From Clostridiales bacterium S5-A14a (lineage in GTDB: Bacteria; Bacillota; Clostridia; Peptostreptococcales; Anaerovoracaceae), in assembly GCA_000758905.1 (NCBI GenBank), contig JRNA01000016.1:1-64000 (forward strand): a stretch of DNA of 64,000 nucleotides, in the 5' to 3' direction. The position numbers were made by a program, and so were the translations under genes. Below, piece after piece: positions 1 to 8,005 of the stretch. Each line of letters starts with the position of its first letter. The stretch's first letter is position 1. Under the pieces are notes generated by a model. The model was not told where the DNA came from. It was given only the letters and a program-made list of their open reading frames with translations, and made no database searches.

Positions 1-3
1 CAT

Positions 4-50
4 TAAACTACTACCTATGTCAAGGACACTCAAGTGAATTTTTACGTGGT
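4..50. repeat. Left terminal inverted repeat of the IS
   Basis: Matches the reverse complement of 1492-1541. The shared blocks are an outer 15-mer TAAACTACTACCTAT, then GGACAC, then GAATTTTTACGTGGT. The spacer between GGACAC and GAATTTTT is 6 nt here and 9 nt at the other end. Confidence 0.8.
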
Positions 51-857
51 CCATAATAAATCACTTGGATATTGTCCTGTTTGATAGTAGATGTAATACT
101 CGCTTGGAGCCATCATTCCTAATTGCTTCTGGTATCTTTCATTGTTGTAGTATTCTATCCAATCATCTATCCTTTCTTTTACTTCCTCAAAGCTTCTCCA
201 TTCACTTTGATACTTTGAAACCTCCTGTTTCATGTGTCCAAAGAAGCTTTCCTGCGGAGCATTATCCCAGCAATTTCCCCTCCTGGACATGGATTGAATT
301 AATCCATAATCACTTACTAGTTTTCTAAAAGAAATGCTCGTATAATGACTTCCTTGGTCACTATGAATCATCGTTTTTGATTCTAAACTTGCACCGTGAT
401 GTTTGATTAGATGATCAACTGTATCTAATACAAATTGAACCTCTAAGCTTTCGCTAAGTTTATGGGATAGTATCTCATTTGTAAAGGGGTCCTTAATTGT
501 TGAAAGGTAGCAAAATACGTTGTTGTATGGGATGTATGTAATATCTGTAAGTAGAATTTTTCTTGGACCATGTTCTTTGAATTCTCTTTTAACCAGATTA
601 TCTGCAACTGCACTTGTTTGCATCGCTTTCGCCATTCTTCTGTAAGGATTAGCCTTTCTAATAGGGCAATTTAGACCATACTTTCTCATAAGCCTTCTGA
701 TTTTTTTATGGTTCATTCGAATGCCTTTTCTAAGGAGCCTCATGTAAATACCCATTACTCCCTTATCATAGCCTCTTTCTTTGTAGACCTCTAAAATTAG
801 TTGAAAGTCAGATAAATCCTTCTCTTCTCTTGTGTTTGGATTGTCTTTTCTGACCAA
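42..857 (-). CDS. IS3-family transposase OrfB (DDE integrase core)
   Basis: Catalytic half of the transposase. The rve/DDE triad is visible: Asp in LLTDITYIP, Asp in MIHSDQGSHYT, and Glu in DNAPQESFFGHMK with the usual Lys seven residues later. An HTH_21-type region precedes it. The given start (TTG at 857) is probably not the real one. The same frame is open upstream through the codons for KYKLIHNEIQLEKGLSVK and on to the A8 run inside orfA (997-1004), so the functional product is most likely an OrfAB fusion made by -1 frameshifting, as is known for IS3 elements. Confidence is high for the family and lower for the start. Confidence 0.93.
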   Translation of the reverse strand: MVRKDNPNTREEKDLSDFQLILEVYKERGYDKGVMGIYMRLLRKGIRMNHKKIRRLMRKYGLNCPIRKANPYRRMAKAMQTSAVADNLVKREFKEHGPRKILLTDITYIPYNNVFCYLSTIKDPFTNEILSHKLSESLEVQFVLDTVDHLIKHHGASLESKTMIHSDQGSHYTSISFRKLVSDYGLIQSMSRRGNCWDNAPQESFFGHMKQEVSKYQSEWRSFEEVKERIDDWIEYYNNERYQKQLGMMAPSEYYIYYQTGQYPSDLLWTT

Positions 858-961
858 CCATGCATAATATCCAGATCTTGATACTCCCGCAATTTCACAA
901 AGACATTTAACACTTAAGCCTTTTTCTAATTGAATTTCATTATGGATTAGTTTGTATTTAA

Positions 962-1372
962 CTATGGTTTTCTCCCATGTTTGTCTACAAATTGAGTTTT
1001 TTTTAGAAACTCTATCATCTTTTCTAATTTATCAACTCTTGCTTCAAGCTCTTTTATCTCTGTTTCTCTATGCTTTTTCTTAGCTATTGTTCTAGCGTAT
1101 TTAGGCTTTTGTGGTACTCTTAAGCCTTCTTCAGAGTTGTATTCAGTTAGAATCCTTTTGACAACACCATCTCTAACATCTACAGAGAAAAAATCATTGT
1201 CATAACCTGCTTTTTCAAATATTTTTCTGTTAGACAAACCATTTTGCTTTTCTTTTACGACTAATTTCTTGAATTCTAAAGTGAAAAATACTTGAGTATC
1301 GGTCATTCTAAATGTATAAGGGTTGGCCAAAATCTCAGTTTTTTCATTATCCGTGTAATATCTTCTTCTCAT
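962..1372 (-). CDS. IS3-family OrfA (DNA-binding, helix-turn-helix and leucine zipper)
   Basis: A 136-residue protein with a helix-turn-helix region around residues 30-60 (KKLVVKEKQNGLSNRKIFEKAG). A basic linker KYARTIAKKKHRETE follows, then a short heptad coiled coil (IKELEARVDKLEKMIEFLKK), typical of IS3 OrfA multimerisation. It ends at 962 in the 0 frame just after the A8 tract where the -1 frame leads into OrfB. Start ATG at 1372 is preceded on its strand by GGAGAACG. Confidence 0.88.
   Translation of the reverse strand: MRRRYYTDNEKTEILANPYTFRMTDTQVFFTLEFKKLVVKEKQNGLSNRKIFEKAGYDNDFFSVDVRDGVVKRILTEYNSEEGLRVPQKPKYARTIAKKKHRETEIKELEARVDKLEKMIEFLKKTQFVDKHGRKP
997..1004 (-). other. Candidate programmed -1 frameshift site (A8) joining orfA to orfB
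   Basis: On the minus strand, codons CTA-AAA-AAA-ACT give eight A in a row. Slipping back one base yields CTA-AAA-AAA-AAC and a frame with no stop through the orfA terminator region into the OrfB frame (...WEKTIVKYKLI...). A-rich slippery runs in this position are the known mechanism for OrfAB synthesis in IS3 elements. Confidence 0.7.
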
Positions 1373-1491
1373 ATCGTTCTCCTAATTCTTTAATTTAAAT
1401 ATACCATTTAACAAATTAGGTGTCTATCAAATTGGTGTGACCATATCATGCAAGTTATTTTGTTCTAAATTAATGTTTGCAATAGGGTGTT

Positions 1492-1541
1492 ACCACGTAA
1501 AAATTCGTTTTTACCGTGTCCACTTTATAGGTAGTAGTTTA
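1492..1541. repeat. Right terminal inverted repeat of the IS
   Basis: Partner of the repeat at 4-50. It is followed directly by CAT (1542-1544), repeating the CAT at 1-3. Confidence 0.8.
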
Positions 1542-1544
1542 CAT

Positions 1545-2422
1545 GGACCCAAAACTTCGACGGTAAGGACGTTGAGTTTACACAGAAGGAAGCTCCTAAG
1601 AAAGCCGTTTCAATGAGCTTTGCAACAACTGAAATGATGTTAGCGCTCGGTCTTGAGGATCAGATGGCTGGAACTTGCTTTAAGGAAGATGAAGTTTTGC
1701 CTGAGCAGCAGAAAGCATACGACAAAGTAAAGGTTTTGTCAGACAAATGGCCTTCATACGAAGTGTTGATGGCAGAAAAGCCTGATTTTGTTACTGGTTG
1801 GCCGGTTCCATTCACTAAGCGTGGAATCCCTGCAGATCAGCTAATCAGCGCCAATGTAAATATCTTTATACCTCAGTCTATGATTTCGCCAGATGCAGAT
1901 CTTGAGATGAACTTCAAAGACCTTCTAACTTTGGGAGAGATCTTTAACAAACAGGAAAATGCACAGAAATTCGTAGATAAGCAGACTAAGAAACTCAACA
2001 AAATCCAGAAAAAGCTTAAGGGTCTGCCTGAAAAGAGAGTGTTTATCTTTGACTCAGAAGATGAGAAGCCATTTACTGTATTCGAAGGATATACTACAAA
2101 CATCTTGAAATTAATCGGTGCTAAGAACGTTATGTCAGGCAAGGGCTCTGATCAGACATGGGGACAGGCAAACTGGGAAGATATCGTTAAGGAAAATCCT
2201 GAATACTTCATTATAGTAGATTATAGTGAAAGTATCAGAAACGATGATGACTTCAAGGGTAAGGTTGAAAAAATCAAAAATAATCCGTTGTTGAAAGACC
2301 TAGATGCAGTTAAGAATGATAGGTTCATCAAGGTAAGACTGTCTGAGATCACTCCTGGTGTAAGAACCGTGGATGCACTTGAAAGACTTTCAAAACAGAT
2401 TCACGAGCAAGATGAGAAATAA
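1545..2422 (+). pseudogene. 5'-truncated ABC transporter substrate-binding protein (FecB/BtuF type), interrupted by the IS
   Basis: C-terminal about 290 residues of a periplasmic-binding-protein-like lipoprotein of the iron-siderophore/corrinoid class (TroA/FecB fold). Clear sense begins right after the IS end: codons for WTQNFDGKDVEF come before the first internal ATG at 1613 (MSFATTEMMLALGLED). The frame runs into a TAG inside the IS (1535-1537), so the signal peptide, lipobox and first strands are missing. An internal start at 1613 would lack any secretion signal and has no good ribosome site. The ligand cannot be told from sequence: siderophore, haem and cobalamin binders share this fold. 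No permease or ATPase partner lies downstream; a terminator-like hairpin follows at 2467. Confidence 0.85.
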
Positions 2423-2466
2423 TATAACCATTTGATATATAGTATTCGGGTTACAAAATATTTGTG

Positions 2467-2490
2467 GGGCAAACCAAGTTCGGTTTGCCC
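2467..2490. terminator. Hairpin between convergent genes, candidate bidirectional terminator
   Basis: Perfect 9-bp stem GGGCAAACC / GGTTTGCCC with loop AAGTTC. It sits between the 3' end of the binding-protein fragment (+) and the 3' end of the K+ channel (-). The T tract on either side is poor, so termination strength is uncertain. Confidence 0.6.
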
Positions 2491-2522
2491 TGTGTTTATG
2501 TTATCTGTAATAGACAAGTAAC

Positions 2523-3533
2523 CTAGTCCCTTATTTCATCTCCGAGATGTCTCAGTTTCTCAACCTGTTCTTCTCTGCCTAAGACGATTAGGACATCATC
2601 AATCTCAAATGAATAGTCCATAGGAGGGTTGAAAATAGGGTGATCATCTTGGGCTTTCTTGATTGCAAGCACAAGGAGTCCAGTCTTGTTCTGAATCTCG
2701 GCTTCGTAAAGGGTTTTGTTTTCAAGATAAGATCCCTTCATAACGGTAACTTCCTCAAGGTCTAGCTCGACATCGCCAACCCTTGTGAATACGTCAAGGA
2801 AAGAAATGATATTAGGTTTGATCATAAGAGCAGCCATTCTCTTACCGCTTATTTCAACGGAGGACAGTGTTTTGTTGGCTCCAACCTTCATGAGTTTTTC
2901 TGCTCCCGACTTTGAAACAGAATTGGATATTATATATATTTTGTCGTTAAGATTTCTAGCCGTGAGAACCGTTACGATGTTATCGACTTCAGAATCCATA
3001 GTGCATATCAGGCCCTTGGCTTTTTCAACACCTGCCTTTTCTAATATCTCTTCTTCTGTAGAGCAGCCCTCAATTACAAGTATGTTGTGATGGCTGTATT
3101 CATCCAAATCATCGCGATTCGGCGTGATTACAACAAAATCCAAGCCTTCTTTTACAAACTTTGCTATTACGACTTCAGCTAGTTCCGTAGAACCACAGAT
3201 GATATAGTGGTCCTTGAGTTGAGAAATATTGTAGTTCATTTTCTTTCCCTTCCACAAATCAACAATTTTACCTTCAACCAACAAAACAACCAGGTTAGTA
3301 AAGGCATATCCGACTATTCCGACTCCACTGAAAATCATAAAGATCGAGAATAACCTACCGCCTTCATGCATATCGCCTAGCTCGCCAAATCCTACAGTAG
3401 AAATCGTAATTACTGTCATATAGATGGCATCGACGAGGTTAATCTTTAGCAGAATCATATAACCTATAGTACCGATAACCATCAAGGCGATAAATGTATA
3501 TAATATAAATTTAAGCTTTTTTCTTTCGTCCAT
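2523..3533 (-). CDS. Potassium channel with two TM helices and RCK (TrkA-N/TrkA-C) domains
   Basis: 336-residue membrane protein predicted to gate K+ flux across the cytoplasmic membrane. TM1 is at about 8-28, followed by a pore loop with selectivity filter TVGFGE (46-51), then TM2 at about 61-86. A cytoplasmic RCK N-lobe starts near residue 108 with the dinucleotide motif IICGSTELAEV, and an RCK C-lobe covers roughly 250-330. This is the MthK/Kch-like architecture; the filter GFG in place of GYG is a common variant. Start ATG at 3533 follows AGGTGAGG on its strand. It is divergent from the EamA gene; the shared 150-bp gap has A/T-rich TATAAT boxes on both strands. The regulating ligand (nucleotide or Ca2+) is not predictable. 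Confidence 0.9.
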   Translation of the reverse strand: MDERKKLKFILYTFIALMVIGTIGYMILLKINLVDAIYMTVITISTVGFGELGDMHEGGRLFSIFMIFSGVGIVGYAFTNLVVLLVEGKIVDLWKGKKMNYNISQLKDHYIICGSTELAEVVIAKFVKEGLDFVVITPNRDDLDEYSHHNILVIEGCSTEEEILEKAGVEKAKGLICTMDSEVDNIVTVLTARNLNDKIYIISNSVSKSGAEKLMKVGANKTLSSVEISGKRMAALMIKPNIISFLDVFTRVGDVELDLEEVTVMKGSYLENKTLYEAEIQNKTGLLVLAIKKAQDDHPIFNPPMDYSFEIDDVLIVLGREEQVEKLRHLGDEIRD

Positions 3534-3619
3534 AAATCCTCACCTGCGCAATGGAATTATATCTTAATTCTAAATTGGATTATATCATAAGTGTATTTGA
3601 AATTCTATAATAATAAAAT

Positions 3620-3648
3620 TTGATAATGCATATGGGATAGAGTATAAT
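3620..3648 (+). promoter_or_regulatory. Sigma-A-type promoter for the EamA/CapA genes
   Basis: -35 TTGATA (3620-3625), 17-bp spacer, perfect -10 TATAAT (3643-3648). It lies about 35 bp upstream of the start at 3684. Confidence 0.75.
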
Positions 3649-3683
3649 TATATTAAATTTAATCGTTTAAAGAGGTATGAGAT

Positions 3684-4757
3684 TTGAATTCAAATAAAAA
3701 GATAACAGCTGTAATAATGGCGCTGCTTGCCGCAGCTTTTTATGCCATCAACACGCCTTTGTCAAAGATTTTATTAAGCCATGTTGCGCCTACATTTATG
3801 GCTGCTTTTTTGTACCTTGGCGCAGGAATAGGCGTAAGTATTATGTACCTGTTTCACTTTAAGAATGAGAGTCGTTCTGAAAGGCTTGTAAGGTCTGACA
3901 TGATATATACCATTGGGATGATTGTCCTTGACATTGCTGCTCCGATATTTCTGATGATTGGGATAAGCATTGGCTCGGCATCAAACGCCTCGCTCCTGGG
4001 AAATTTTGAAATTGTAGCTACGACACTTATAGCTCTTCTTATATTTAAGGAAACGGTTACTAAGACATTATGGATAGCAATTGGATTTATCACGGTTTCG
4101 AGCATAATTCTATCCTTTGATGGGGCAGGGAGTTTTAATTTCTCTTTTGGATCATTGTTTGTATTGCTCGCAACGTGTTGTTGGGGGCTTGAAAATAACT
4201 GTACAGGCAAAATCTCCGGCAAGAGTACGTATGAGATTGTTTTGCTCAAGGGAATTTTCTCTGGCGGTGGATCATTTGTCTTAGCACTTATAATAGGTGA
4301 GCAGATTCCGGAAACAAAATATATTGCTTACGCTATGATGCTAGGTTTTGTGGCGTACGGCTTAAGTATATTCATGTATATTAAGGCGCAGCGAGACCTT
4401 GGTGCTGCTAAGACAAGTGCATACTATGCAGTAGCTCCGTTTATTGGTGCATTTTTAGCTTTTGTGGTAAATGGTGAAAGTCTGACACTCGTGTATTTTG
4501 TTGCCCTAATGTTCATGATTATAGGTAGCGGTTTCGTTGTGTATGACACCTTGGTTAGGCATCACGTTCATCCTCATTCACACACAATTGTGCATACACA
4601 TGACGGTATGACGCATACGCATCAAATAACGCACATGCACGATCATAATCATTTTTTGTATGAGGGAAGGCATGGCCATAGGCATGAAGACTATATGAAT
4701 AGCAAGGAACATCAATTAGAACATGATTTTTCAAAGATCAAGGGCGATAATGCGTAG
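3684..4757 (+). CDS. EamA/DMT-family transporter with a histidine-rich C-terminal tail
   Basis: 357-residue inner-membrane protein with two EamA repeats (about ten TM helices, residues 8-295). The start is TTG at 3684, 8 nt after AGAGGT; no ATG gives the N-terminal helix. The last 70 residues are cytoplasmic-type hydrophilic sequence with about 18 His in HxH and HxHxH patterns (for example HVHPHSHTIVHTHDG, THMHDHNH, GRHGHRH). DMT carriers normally move metabolites or amino acids; a His cluster like this is typical of Zn/Ni/Co/Cu-handling proteins such as CDF or ZIP loops. Metal sensing or transport is therefore plausible but unproven. The gene is followed after 9 nt by capA-like DNA and is probably co-transcribed with it. 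Confidence 0.85.
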   Translation: MNSNKKITAVIMALLAAAFYAINTPLSKILLSHVAPTFMAAFLYLGAGIGVSIMYLFHFKNESRSERLVRSDMIYTIGMIVLDIAAPIFLMIGISIGSASNASLLGNFEIVATTLIALLIFKETVTKTLWIAIGFITVSSIILSFDGAGSFNFSFGSLFVLLATCCWGLENNCTGKISGKSTYEIVLLKGIFSGGGSFVLALIIGEQIPETKYIAYAMMLGFVAYGLSIFMYIKAQRDLGAAKTSAYYAVAPFIGAFLAFVVNGESLTLVYFVALMFMIIGSGFVVYDTLVRHHVHPHSHTIVHTHDGMTHTHQITHMHDHNHFLYEGRHGHRHEDYMNSKEHQLEHDFSKIKGDNA

Positions 4758-4766
4758 GAGAGCAAT

Positions 4767-6032
4767 ATGAGTGAGAAGACAGGCAAGAAATATAAATTAA
4801 ATACAAAAAGATTTCTGCGTTTTATTATTGCTATTATACTTGTTTTGGTAGTAGTTATATTTGCATACAATGAAATTAACAAATATTCTAGTGACGATAA
4901 ATCAGCGGGCAATAAGGGCCAGCATAGCGTTGAAAACAAAGCAAATGGGGAGTATAATAGTACAACAAAAAAGTCGAATGAGGTAAAGATTCTTGCAAAT
5001 GGGGACATGCTCTATCACGACATCGTGTATTGGAGTGCAAAGCAATCAGATGGCAGTTATGACTTTACGAATAATTATTCAGAGATAAAGGACTTGATTT
5101 CTTCGGCTGATTTGGCAATTGGAGATTTCGAGGGGACTATATCTGATGAAATGCCACTGAGTGGCTATCCGCTTTTCAATATACCAAAGGAGGTCGTCTC
5201 CGCGATAAAGGATGCCGGGTATGATGTGATAGACTTAGCGCATAATCATATTTTGGACTCTTATTTATCAGGAGCGCTGAATACGAAAAAAGTCTTTAAT
5301 CAGGCAGGTCTTGACACAATAGGAATCAAGGAAAAAGAAGCTGATCCGATTTTAGTCAAGAAAGTCAATGGGATTAAGATTGCAATTTTGGGCTTTTCAT
5401 ATGGCTATAACGGAATGGAAAATACGTTAAGTAAGGAAGAGTATCGGGTTCACATGCAAGATTTGAATCCTGAGTATGTTAAGAAAATGATTAAAAAGGC
5501 GGAAAAAATTGCCGACATTACTATTGTAATGCCTCATGGTGGCATTGAATACATGCTGGAACCGACTGAAGAGCAAAAGACCTTATACCGAAATATGGTT
5601 AAATGGGGAGCCGACATTATATTTGGCGGGCATCCTCACGTCTGCGAACCTACAGAAATAATTAAACATGATGGAGAGGACAAATTCATAATATATTCAA
5701 TGGGTAATTTGATTTCAAATCAGAGGCTAGAGACTATGAATGATATTTGGACTGAACGAGGCGTAATTATGGAAGTCAATATTAAGAAAACAAAGAATGG
5801 CACAGTTATCAAATCAATTCAGCCGCACCCTACATGGGTTTTGAGGGAGCCTAATGGAAGGTCAAACGGTGCAACTACTTTGTATAATTATCAGACGCTT
5901 CTGTGCAAGGACTATATTGAAGGGGGATCAAAGGCAGGCACATATTCAGGAGATACTCAAAGCCGAATTGAGAGTGCGTATAATGAGGTTATGGAGCTTC
6001 TTAATGTGGATAAAAAATATCTAAAAAAATAA
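4767..6032 (+). CDS. CapA-family (PGA_cap) metallophosphatase, membrane-anchored
   Basis: 421 residues. An N-terminal TM anchor at about 15-34 is followed by a Ser/Lys/Asn-rich linker and then a bacterial capsule-synthesis CapA domain (about 70-345) with metallophosphatase motifs: ANGDMLYHD, GDFEGT, DLAHNHILD, MPHGGIEY and GGHPHV. The active domain would face outside. In Bacillus, CapA/PgsA belongs to poly-gamma-glutamate synthesis or export, but no capB/capC homologue is here, so a polyglutamate role is not supported; many clostridial paralogues stand alone. Start ATG 4767 follows AGGAGAG. The 3' gap of 122 bp to the ABC gene shows no convincing terminator. Confidence 0.85.
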   Translation: MSEKTGKKYKLNTKRFLRFIIAIILVLVVVIFAYNEINKYSSDDKSAGNKGQHSVENKANGEYNSTTKKSNEVKILANGDMLYHDIVYWSAKQSDGSYDFTNNYSEIKDLISSADLAIGDFEGTISDEMPLSGYPLFNIPKEVVSAIKDAGYDVIDLAHNHILDSYLSGALNTKKVFNQAGLDTIGIKEKEADPILVKKVNGIKIAILGFSYGYNGMENTLSKEEYRVHMQDLNPEYVKKMIKKAEKIADITIVMPHGGIEYMLEPTEEQKTLYRNMVKWGADIIFGGHPHVCEPTEIIKHDGEDKFIIYSMGNLISNQRLETMNDIWTERGVIMEVNIKKTKNGTVIKSIQPHPTWVLREPNGRSNGATTLYNYQTLLCKDYIEGGSKAGTYSGDTQSRIESAYNEVMELLNVDKKYLKK

Positions 6033-6154
6033 AGATTTGTGTATGAATTTTGCATATAATTTACGCTGAATTTAAATATTTGGTATAGAAGGGGCCCAAG
6101 AGATATAGGATAATATATAGGGCATTAATACAAATTTATATAAGGATTAATTTT

Positions 6155-7069
6155 ATGAAAAATATTATTGAAATTAATAATCTGAGCAAAAGCTTTGGAG
6201 ATTTAAAAGCTGTTCAAGATCTGACTCTATCTGTAAGAGAGGGCGAATTATTCGCATTCCTAGGGATAAACGGAGCAGGTAAGTCAACAACGATAAACAT
6301 TATGTGCGGACAGCTTTCAAAGGATAGTGGAGAGGTTATCATCAATGGCTATAATTTGGACAAAAATCTAGATTTGGTAAAAAAAGAAATCGGGATAGTC
6401 TTCCAATCGTCTGTTCTAGATGCTGCTCTTTCAGTACACGACAATTTAGAAAGCCGTGCTGCTTTGTATGGAATTATAGGAAAAGATTTTGATCAAAGAT
6501 TAAATGAACTTGCCGATATTCTTGAATTTAAGGATTTTCTTAAAAAGACAGTGAGAAATTTGTCAGGGGGACAAAGAAGAAGGATTGATATTGCAAGAGC
6601 TTTAATACATAAACCTAAAATATTGATACTCGATGAACCTACTACAGGGCTTGATCCCCAAACACGTAAACTCCTATGGAATGTAATTTCCGATTTTAGG
6701 AAAAATGAAAATATGACAATATTTTTGACGACGCACTACATGGAAGAGGCCGTTGAATCTGACTATGTAGTGATAATTGATAACGGTAAAACAATTTCTG
6801 AAGGTACTCCGCATGATTTGAAAAATACCTATACAAAAGATTATATTACAATATACGGCGCGGACGAAGATTCTATTAGGAAACTCTCATCAGATTATAC
6901 GATGATAAAGAATGGCTATAGAATTCCAATTTCCAACACAAAAGAGGCTACGGATATGATCCTAAGAAGTCCGGAGCTATTTATCGATTATGAGATAACA
7001 AAGGGAAGGATGGATGATGTATTTTTAGCAGCTACTGGAAAAAATCTTGAAGGGGGTGAGAGGAAGTGA
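6155..7069 (+). CDS. ABC transporter ATP-binding protein (DrrA-like)
   Basis: 304-residue ATPase that powers the ABC-2 permease encoded next. Walker A is GINGAGKST (38-46), the Q-loop is FQSS, the signature is LSGGQ (136-140), Walker B is ILILDEPTTGLD (156-167), and the H-loop is TTHYMEEA. The extra C-terminal domain is typical of the daunorubicin-resistance (DrrA) class, which exports drugs, lipids or glycans. The 3' end overlaps the permease start (GTGA), so translation is coupled. Start ATG with a weak AAGGAT ribosome site. Substrate unknown. Confidence 0.93.
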   Translation: MKNIIEINNLSKSFGDLKAVQDLTLSVREGELFAFLGINGAGKSTTINIMCGQLSKDSGEVIINGYNLDKNLDLVKKEIGIVFQSSVLDAALSVHDNLESRAALYGIIGKDFDQRLNELADILEFKDFLKKTVRNLSGGQRRRIDIARALIHKPKILILDEPTTGLDPQTRKLLWNVISDFRKNENMTIFLTTHYMEEAVESDYVVIIDNGKTISEGTPHDLKNTYTKDYITIYGADEDSIRKLSSDYTMIKNGYRIPISNTKEATDMILRSPELFIDYEITKGRMDDVFLAATGKNLEGGERK

Positions 7070-7959
7070 GCACTTGCATTAAGCTGATAAAGAGAAATGT
7101 TAAATTGTTTTTCAAAGATAAGGGGATGCTTTTCACGTCACTGATCACGCCTATTATTCTTCTTGTTCTTTATGCTACATTTCTGGCAAATGTTTATGAA
7201 CAGAGTTTAACAGAGAATCTACCTAATTCAATACAACTTTCAAAGAATGTAATCGACGGATTTGTCGCTTCTCAGCTGATGTCATCACTTCTTGCCGTAT
7301 CCTGCGTTACAGTTGCTTTTTCATCGAACTTTTTAATGGTACAGGATAAAGTGAACGGCACAATCAAAGATTTCAAAACATCTCCTGTAAAGAGCTCAAT
7401 TTTATCGATCAGTTATTACATAGCAACTCTAATTTCAACGTTTATCATAAGTATTTTAGCGATGTGTGCATGCCTGGGATATGTGTACATAAAGGGATGG
7501 TACATGTCATCGTCTGATGTTATCATGCTGTTTATTGACGTGGTATTGCTTATTTTGTTCGGAACGGCATTGTCTTCAGTAATAAATTTCTTCCTCACAA
7601 CACAGGGGCAGATTACTGCTGTCGGGACAATGGTAGGAGCTGGATACGGGTTCATCTGTGGTGCCTATATGCCAATTTCATCCTTTAGCGAAGGACTGCA
7701 AAAAGTAATTATGTTTTTACCAGGCACTTACGCTACATCTCTGATTCGCAATCATTCATTAAGGGGAGTTCTTGATGAGTTTAATAGCCAGGGCATACCA
7801 AAGATGATTTTGACTAGCATGAAGGACGTCTTTGATTGTAATCTATACTTCTTCGACAAAAAAGTTGAAATGACGACTATGTACTTAATCCTTTGCATCA
7901 CAATAATTTTGTTGCTAGCGATTTATATCTTGTTAAACAAATTCAAAAAAGCAAATTAA
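7066..7959 (+). CDS. ABC-2 type permease (DrrB-like)
   Basis: 297-residue membrane component with about six TM helices and the ABC2_membrane pattern. A cytoplasmic N-terminus (KLIKRNVKLFFKDKGMLFTSLITPI) leads into TM1, and the ABC-2 signature region GAGYGFICGAYMPISSFSEGLQKVIMFLPGTY lies around 190-225. It starts with GTG at 7066, overlapping the ATPase stop by 4 nt, with AGGGGGTGAGAGG just upstream. It forms an exporter with the preceding ATPase. The gene ends facing the convergent DHHW gene 46 bp away. Confidence 0.9.
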   Translation: MSTCIKLIKRNVKLFFKDKGMLFTSLITPIILLVLYATFLANVYEQSLTENLPNSIQLSKNVIDGFVASQLMSSLLAVSCVTVAFSSNFLMVQDKVNGTIKDFKTSPVKSSILSISYYIATLISTFIISILAMCACLGYVYIKGWYMSSSDVIMLFIDVVLLILFGTALSSVINFFLTTQGQITAVGTMVGAGYGFICGAYMPISSFSEGLQKVIMFLPGTYATSLIRNHSLRGVLDEFNSQGIPKMILTSMKDVFDCNLYFFDKKVEMTTMYLILCITIILLLAIYILLNKFKKAN

Positions 7960-8005
7960 AACTTTGATATAAATTTTAATGTTCCATACATTGTGATATT
8001 CCGTA

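Larger units (their letters stand above)
4..1541 (-). mobile_element. IS3-family insertion sequence, complete
   Basis: About 1.54 kb element carrying orfA and orfB on the minus strand. The ends are imperfect inverted repeats: 4-50 reads TAAACTACTACCTAT then GGACAC and GAATTTTTACGTGGT, and the reverse complement of 1492-1541 reads the same blocks with a few changed bases between them. The trinucleotide CAT lies immediately outside both ends (1-3 and 1542-1544), which fits a 3-bp target duplication of the size IS3/IS150-type elements make; only 3 bases are visible on the left, so this could be chance. The element interrupts the coding frame that resumes at 1545. Both orfs are intact, so the copy may be active. 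Confidence 0.88.

Noticed and set aside
4767-6032. Poly-gamma-glutamate capsule locus
   Set aside because: Only a CapA-like domain is present; no capB, capC or capD homologue lies nearby.
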